Of a stretch of 34,166 nucleotides of DNA, positions 30,718-34,166 are shown one piece after another. The position numbers and the translations under genes are program-made. Origin of the DNA: Chloroflexota bacterium (lineage in GTDB: Bacteria > Chloroflexota > Limnocylindria > Limnocylindrales > CSP1-4). Under the pieces are notes generated by a model. The model made no database searches, had not been told where the DNA came from, and was given only the letters and a program-made list of their open reading frames with translations. Position 1 is the stretch's first letter, and every line of letters begins with the position of its first letter. The stretch lies in assembly GCA_029778235.1 (NCBI GenBank), contig JAKOQS010000081.1, positions 1 to 34,166 on the forward strand, in the 5' to 3' direction.

Positions 30718-31668
30718 TCAGACCGCGTCCCGGAACCGGTCGGTCGCCTCCACCAGCAGGCTCCGGGTGCCCGGCTCCATCGCGGCGTGCCCGGCGTCCG
30801 GGACGATGTGGAAGTCGGCCTCCGGCCAGCGCCTGTGCAGCTCCCATGCCGTGGTCACCGGGCAGGGCATGTCGTAGCGGCCCTGGACGATGACGGTGGG
30901 GATGTGTCGGATCCGGTCCACCCCGTCGAGCAGCTGGTCCGGGTGGCTGAAGAAGCCACCGTTCACGAAGTAGTGGTTCTCGATGCGCGCGAACGCGTCG
31001 GCGAACGCGTCCTCCTCGAACGTCGTGACGTGGTCCGCGCTCGGGAGCAGCCAGCTGGTCGAGCCCTCCCACACGCTCCACGCCTTGGCTGCCGCCCGGC
31101 GCGCCTCGGCGTCGTCGCCCATGAGTCGGCGGTGGAACGCCCCCATGAGGTCGTCGCGCTCCTCCTCGGGGATCGGCGCGACGAACGACTCCCACGCGTC
31201 CGGGTAAACGAAGCTGGCGCCCTCCTGGTAGTACCAGCGCAGCTCCTTCGGGCGGAGCAGGAAGATGCCGCGCAGGACGAGCGCGCGCACGCGGTCCGGG
31301 TGCGTCTCCGCGTACGCGAGCGCAAGCGTGCTTCCCCACGAGCCGCCGAAGACGACCCACCGGTCGATCCCCAGGTGCCCCCGGATCCGCTCCATGTCGG
31401 CGACGAGGTCCCAGGTCGTGTTCTCCTCGAGGCACGAGGTCGGCGTGCTCTTCCCGCAGCCGCGCTGGTCGAAGAGGACGATCCGATACGCGGCGGGGTC
31501 GAAGAACCGGCGCTGGTCCGGCGAGGTCCCGCCGCCGGGGCCGCCGTGGACGAAGACGACGGGGGTGCCGTCCGGTGACCCCGATTCCTCCCAGTAGACC
31601 TCGTGGATGTCGGAGACGCGGAGCATCCCGGTGCGATGTGGCTCGATCGGCGGGTAGAGGTCGGTCAC
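30718..31668 (-). CDS. pip: Proline iminopeptidase (alpha/beta hydrolase, S33)
   Basis: A 316-residue cytoplasmic peptidase that releases N-terminal proline. Typical features are the start YPPIEPHRTGMLRVSDIHEVYWEESG, the oxyanion HGGPGGG (41-47), DQRGCGKSTP, and the nucleophile elbow GGSWGS with Ser110. Asp266 (GRYDMPCPV) and His294 (DAGHAAMEP) complete the triad. Length and motifs match the family closely. The GTG at 31668 is taken as the start because the family N-terminus (TDLYPPIEP) begins there, with AGGGA upstream. The glycosyltransferase gene lies 92 bases upstream in the same direction. A CCGCAG/CTGCGG hairpin (30687-30702) follows the stop. Confidence 0.94.
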   Translation of the reverse strand: MTDLYPPIEPHRTGMLRVSDIHEVYWEESGSPDGTPVVFVHGGPGGGTSPDQRRFFDPAAYRIVLFDQRGCGKSTPTSCLEENTTWDLVADMERIRGHLGIDRWVVFGGSWGSTLALAYAETHPDRVRALVLRGIFLLRPKELRWYYQEGASFVYPDAWESFVAPIPEEERDDLMGAFHRRLMGDDAEARRAAAKAWSVWEGSTSWLLPSADHVTTFEEDAFADAFARIENHYFVNGGFFSHPDQLLDGVDRIRHIPTVIVQGRYDMPCPVTTAWELHRRWPEADFHIVPDAGHAAMEPGTRSLLVEATDRFRDAV

Positions 31669-31760
31669 GGGGTCCCTCGGCGGTCGCGGGATGGGCGGCG
31701 TTGGCTGTGCCCGAGGAGGATGACAGACCGGGCCGGGGGACGGTGCCGGGTGGTGCCCGT

Positions 31761-32618
31761 TCAGCGACCGCCGGAGCGCACCTCCCGGCGGGCCTTGCGG
31801 CAGATCCCCACGAACTCGCGGAAGTGGGCGAGCGGGCGGATGTGGCTGGGCTCGCCCGCGTAGATCGTGCGGATGGGGACCCACGCGATCGGCCAGTCCT
31901 CGCGCACGCAGGTGGTGATCATCTCGACCTCGAACGCGAACCCCTGCTCGTCGCTGCCCTCGAGCGCCCGCATGAGGCGAGCGCTCACGAGCCGGTACCC
32001 CGACTGGTTGTCGGGGATCCTCTGGCCGACCGACCAGGAGAACGCGCGGCCGCCGATCTCGTTCGACAGACGACGGACCGGCGGCATCCGACGGAAGTCG
32101 CGCCGGCCCACCACCAGGTCCGGCCCGGCGCCGGTGATGGCCGGCCGCCGCGCGCCGGTCCCCGGCGCGGCGGCGCCGGGCGAGGCCTCGGCCGCGGGCG
32201 TCTCACCGACGAACGCCGCCACGAACAGCGGGATCTCCCCGGGGTCGTGCTGGCCGTCGGCGTCGAGCGTCACGACCCCGTCGCACCCGTCGGCGAGCGC
32301 GGCCGCGAAGCCGGTCCGGAGCGCGGCCCCCTTTCCCCGGTTGGGCCGCTGCACGATGACGCGGGCGCCGGCCGCCGATGCGACCGCCGCGGTGTCGTCC
32401 GACGAGCCGTCGTCCACCACGAGAACGGGGAGGTGGCGCAGCGCCTCGGCGATCACCGACGCGATCCGCGGGGCCTCGTCGTGGGCGGGGATGAGCGCAA
32501 GCAGACGTGGGCCGGCGGTCGGATCGGCCACCACGAGGTCTGCCGGGGTGTCAGTGACGCCTTCCGGCTCGACTCGGACGTCGACGCCCGTCACGCCGGG
32601 ATCGGGAGCGGGGTCCAT
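31761..32618 (-). CDS. GT2 family glycosyltransferase (dolichol-phosphate mannosyltransferase-like)
   Basis: A 285-residue family 2 glycosyltransferase, cytoplasmic or membrane-peripheral. The GT-A motifs are present: LLALIPAHDEAPRIASVI, VLVVDDGSSDDTAAVA, GKGAALRTGFAAAL, and the metal-binding DADGQHDPGEIP, followed later by GRAFSWSVGQRIPDNQSGYRL. It probably transfers a sugar from a nucleotide donor to a lipid phosphate or cell-surface glycan; the acceptor is unknown. An Ala/Pro-rich insert (about residues 140-160) interrupts the core. No transmembrane tail is visible. A TATCGT box 6 bases before the ATG predicts a leaderless mRNA. Confidence 0.9.
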   Translation of the reverse strand: MDPAPDPGVTGVDVRVEPEGVTDTPADLVVADPTAGPRLLALIPAHDEAPRIASVIAEALRHLPVLVVDDGSSDDTAAVASAAGARVIVQRPNRGKGAALRTGFAAALADGCDGVVTLDADGQHDPGEIPLFVAAFVGETPAAEASPGAAAPGTGARRPAITGAGPDLVVGRRDFRRMPPVRRLSNEIGGRAFSWSVGQRIPDNQSGYRLVSARLMRALEGSDEQGFAFEVEMITTCVREDWPIAWVPIRTIYAGEPSHIRPLAHFREFVGICRKARREVRSGGR

Positions 32619-32624
32619 CCCCGG

Positions 32625-32630
32625 ACGATA
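32625..32630 (-). promoter_or_regulatory. -10 box of the glycosyltransferase gene (leaderless)
   Basis: TATCGT on the minus strand, then 6 bases (CCGGGG) and ATG 32618; no ribosome binding site fits in the space. Confidence 0.5.
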
Positions 32631-32723
32631 CGACGCGGCTGGGAGCCCGTGCGCCCCCTGCCGCGTCGTGACGGCGCCACGCCGCCCCGTCCGACGACGG
32701 CGCAGCCCGGGCCTCCAGGCCCG

Positions 32724-32753
32724 CCTCGGCCCCGGCGCCGTCGCGGGCCGAGG
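32724..32753 (-). terminator. Hairpin after the COG4315 lipoprotein gene
   Basis: CCTCGGCCC (32724-32732), a 12-base loop and GGGCCGAGG (32745-32753) form a perfect 9-bp stem 36 bases after the lipoprotein stop. A second small dyad, CGGGCCT-CC-AGGCCCG, follows at 32708-32723. Confidence 0.55.
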
Positions 32754-32788
32754 TCCCCGGGCCGCCTGCGAGGTCGAGCCGTGATCCG

Positions 32789-33394
32789 TCAGGGCGCCGC
32801 CACGAACCAGACGCCGCCCACGCCCTGGCCGACGACGTCGCCGGCCTTCTTGTCGGCGACGTAGTAGTAGAGCGGCTGTTCCTTGTACGTCACCTGGCTC
32901 GAGCCGTCGGTGCGCGTGATCGTCCCGAAGGTCCCAGAGACCCCCGCGGCCGCCTTGATCGTCTCGCCGGCCGTGAGGGTGAAGGGCGGCCAGTTGGCCG
33001 CGCACTGGTCGTAGCAGACGGTCTTGCCGGGGCTGTCCTTCGTGAAGATGTACAGGGTCCTGCCGCCCTCGCCGGTCAGGTAGGAGCCGACGGTCGCGTC
33101 CTTCCCGAGGCCGACCTCGTAGGCCTCCCCGCCTTCGGCCTCGGCGCTCGCGGCGGGCGCCTGCGTGGCGGCCGCGCCGCCCCCGTAACCGCCGCCCCCG
33201 GTGAGGTCCGTCGTGGCCGCGGCCGGCGCCGCGGTCGCCGCGGGCGCGCTGGCTGCGCCCCCTGCCCCGGCCGCCGAGCCAGAGCTGCACGCGGCGACGA
33301 GCAATGTCGCGCCGGCGGCGAGAGCAACGAGTGCACCAGCGCGCGCCATGCGGCGGCCGCTCGGCCGCGCCCGACCCATCTCCTCGATCATCAT
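32789..33394 (-). CDS. COG4315-type secreted lipoprotein (PF03640 repeats)
   Basis: A 201-residue protein with a lipoprotein signal peptide (RRMARAGALVALAAGATLLVAAC, Cys36 lipidated). A ~60-residue Ala/Gly/Pro-rich linker follows, then two copies of the lipoprotein repeat of unknown function. Repeat 1 has GSYLTGEGGRTLYIFTKDSPGK with CYDQCAANWPPF. Repeat 2 has TITRTDGSSQVTYKEQPLYYYVADKKAGD and GVGGVWFVAAP. Such proteins sit outside the cytoplasmic membrane; the biochemical role is not established, and the Cys pair may be redox-active. The start at 33394 (tandem ATGs) is chosen because AAGGGGAAG lies 6 bases upstream and the signal peptide follows. Confidence 0.88.
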   Translation of the reverse strand: MMIEEMGRARPSGRRMARAGALVALAAGATLLVAACSSGSAAGAGGAASAPAATAAPAAATTDLTGGGGYGGGAAATQAPAASAEAEGGEAYEVGLGKDATVGSYLTGEGGRTLYIFTKDSPGKTVCYDQCAANWPPFTLTAGETIKAAAGVSGTFGTITRTDGSSQVTYKEQPLYYYVADKKAGDVVGQGVGGVWFVAAP

Positions 33395-33511
33395 CGTCGT
33401 CTTCCCCTTCGTGGCCGGTCGCTCGACCGGCCGATGGGCAGCGATACGTCGCCCGGGGCTCGCCGGTTCTCGCCGTGCCGAGGCCGTGCCCGCGGGCCGG
33501 GCAGTCCGGCG

Positions 33512-33550
33512 GGTGCACCCGTGACTGGCAGTCACGTTCTCACGTGCACC
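33512..33550. promoter_or_regulatory. Nested inverted repeat, operator candidate
   Basis: An inner perfect palindrome CGTGACTGGCAGTCACG (33520-33536) is enclosed by GGTGCAC (33512-33518) and GTGCACC (33544-33550). The repeated part GGCAGTCAC recurs at 33674-33682 nearer the MFS gene, as expected for a two-site operator in a divergent region. Confidence 0.5.
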
Positions 33551-33744
33551 GCCGTCGCCCCGATGACCCCGGGGCATCACGAGGACCGTTGAGGGGCCGT
33601 TCCTGGGCCCCGGATCGGTCGCATCCGTGCGCCCCGGGCATCGCGGCGACACGCGAGCCTCGGCGTTGATGCCCGGCAGTCACACCCGGCGCCGAGGGTC
33701 GCCGCCCCGGCCGCGGCCATCCCCCCCGGCCCCCGCCGCGCCCC

Positions 33745-33750
33745 TATCCT
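33745..33750 (+). promoter_or_regulatory. -10 box of the second MFS gene (leaderless)
   Basis: TATCCT followed by 8 bases and then ATG 33759. Confidence 0.45.
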
Positions 33751-33758
33751 TGTCCGCG

Positions 33759-34166
33759 ATGTCCTCCGCCCCCGCCAGCCGCGCCCGCCGTCTGCGCGGC
33801 CTGCTGGTGGACCTCGAGCCGCTGCGGCGCGACCACGATTACCGGCTGCTCTGGTCCGGTCAGCTCGTCAGCGGCGTCGGGCGCGCGGTCACGGTCGTCG
33901 CCCTCCCGTACCAGCTCTACGTCCTGACCGGCTCGCCGCTCGCGATCGGCGTCCTCGCGCTCGTGCAGCTGGTCCCGATCCTGGTCTTCGCCCTCGGCGG
34001 TGGTGCGGTGGCCGACGCCGTCGACCGGCGTCGGCTCCACCTCCTCACGCAGGCCGGCCTCACCGCGTGCAGCGCAGCCCTCGCCGGCCTGGCTGTCCTC
34101 CCGTCCCCGCCCGTCCTCGGCGTCAAAGTCGTCGCCTTCGTCGCCGCCGGCCTGGGCGCCATCGAC
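33759..34166 (+). CDS. MFS transporter of the EntS/MFS_3 type, N-terminal part (runs off window end)
   Basis: 136 codons are open to the last base. The N-terminal signature LRRDHDYRLLWSGQLVSGVG, followed by VALPYQLYVLTGSPLAIGVL and GGAVADAVDRRRL (motif A-like loop), is typical of the MFS_3/EntS group of exporters, which export siderophores or drugs. Three to four transmembrane helices are visible. An ATG 8 bases after a TATCCT box suggests a leaderless mRNA. It differs from the MFS protein at the other end of the window and is not a repeat of it. Confidence 0.88.
   Translation, partial: MSSAPASRARRLRGLLVDLEPLRRDHDYRLLWSGQLVSGVGRAVTVVALPYQLYVLTGSPLAIGVLALVQLVPILVFALGGGAVADAVDRRRLHLLTQAGLTACSAALAGLAVLPSPPVLGVKVVAFVAAGLGAID

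Larger units (their letters stand above)
33395..33758. other. 364-bp divergent regulatory region
   Basis: No credible gene. It lies between the COG4315 gene (minus) and the MFS gene (plus). It contains the nested palindrome at 33512-33550, GATGACCCCGGGGCATC (33562-33578, near-palindromic), a second copy of GGCAGTCAC at 33674-33682, and a TATCCT -10 box at 33745. Confidence 0.5.

Noticed and set aside
1-34166. tRNA genes, rRNA, IS elements, att sites
   Set aside because: No cloverleaf with T-loop consensus, no transposase or integrase motif and no terminal inverted repeats were found by reading.
1-34166. The two MFS genes at the window ends as a long repeat or circular overlap
   Set aside because: They belong to different MFS subgroups, lie in opposite orientations and share no sequence beyond general MFS features.

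Overview
The window is a very GC-rich bacterial chromosome segment with strong G/C bias at third codon positions. Its gene content fits an uncultured soil, sediment or groundwater bacterium: group 3c [NiFe] hydrogenase fused functionally to HdrABC, several MttB-type methyltransferases, split PntAA/PntAB/PntB transhydrogenase, an Eis-like acetyltransferase, and ArsR+SRPBCC and COG4315 proteins. Chloroflexota (for example Limnocylindria-like lineages) is my best guess and a deep actinobacterial lineage is the alternative. This is inference from content and style, not from a marker gene. Both ends cut MFS transporter genes. I saw no rRNA, tRNA, IS element, CRISPR array or prophage.

Layout. 1-4161: divergent pair, an MFS transporter (minus, cut by the window edge) and a large STAND/LuxR regulator (plus). 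4162-7171: a 33-residue small ORF (minus), a cupredoxin lipoprotein, an AlaX-like editing protein, and an ArsR repressor with its SRPBCC partner. 7276-10622 (minus): transhydrogenase operon pntAA-pntAB-pntB plus a four-helix membrane protein. 10850-11835 (minus): an 81-residue hypothetical and a LiaF-type FGG-repeat protein. 11971-17147 (plus): MttB-family methyltransferase, corrinoid protein, and two more MttB paralogues. 17455-17862: tandem ACT-domain protein. 17967-25429: hdrC-hdrB-hdrA-mvhD-mvhG-mvhA-hydrogenase protease, translationally coupled by five successive ATGA overlaps. 25604-27133: CoA-acylating (methylmalonate-)semialdehyde dehydrogenase. 27305-29583: K+-type channel and Eis-like acetyltransferase. 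29757-33394 (minus): P-loop ATPase, proline iminopeptidase, GT2 glycosyltransferase and COG4315 lipoprotein. 33759-end: second MFS transporter, cut by the window edge.

How the genes may work together. The 11.9-27.1 kb block reads as one metabolic island. Three non-pyrrolysine MttB-superfamily enzymes could move methyl groups from quaternary or tertiary amines onto one shared corrinoid protein. The adjacent HdrABC-MvhDGA complex could couple H2 to electron bifurcation between ferredoxin and a second acceptor. A tandem ACT protein and paired operator-like palindromes lie between the two halves. The window lacks the methylcorrinoid:tetrahydrofolate methyltransferase, the corrinoid reactivase and any MetF, so the final methyl and electron acceptors are unknown. 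This juxtaposition is the most interesting feature.

Regulation. Many genes have a TAnnnT -10 hexamer (often GTA[G/T]nCT). In seven cases it sits only 6-8 bases before the start codon, which points to leaderless transcripts. Operon-internal and other genes instead use GGAGG-type ribosome binding sites. Terminator-like structures are long G/C hairpins without U tracts.
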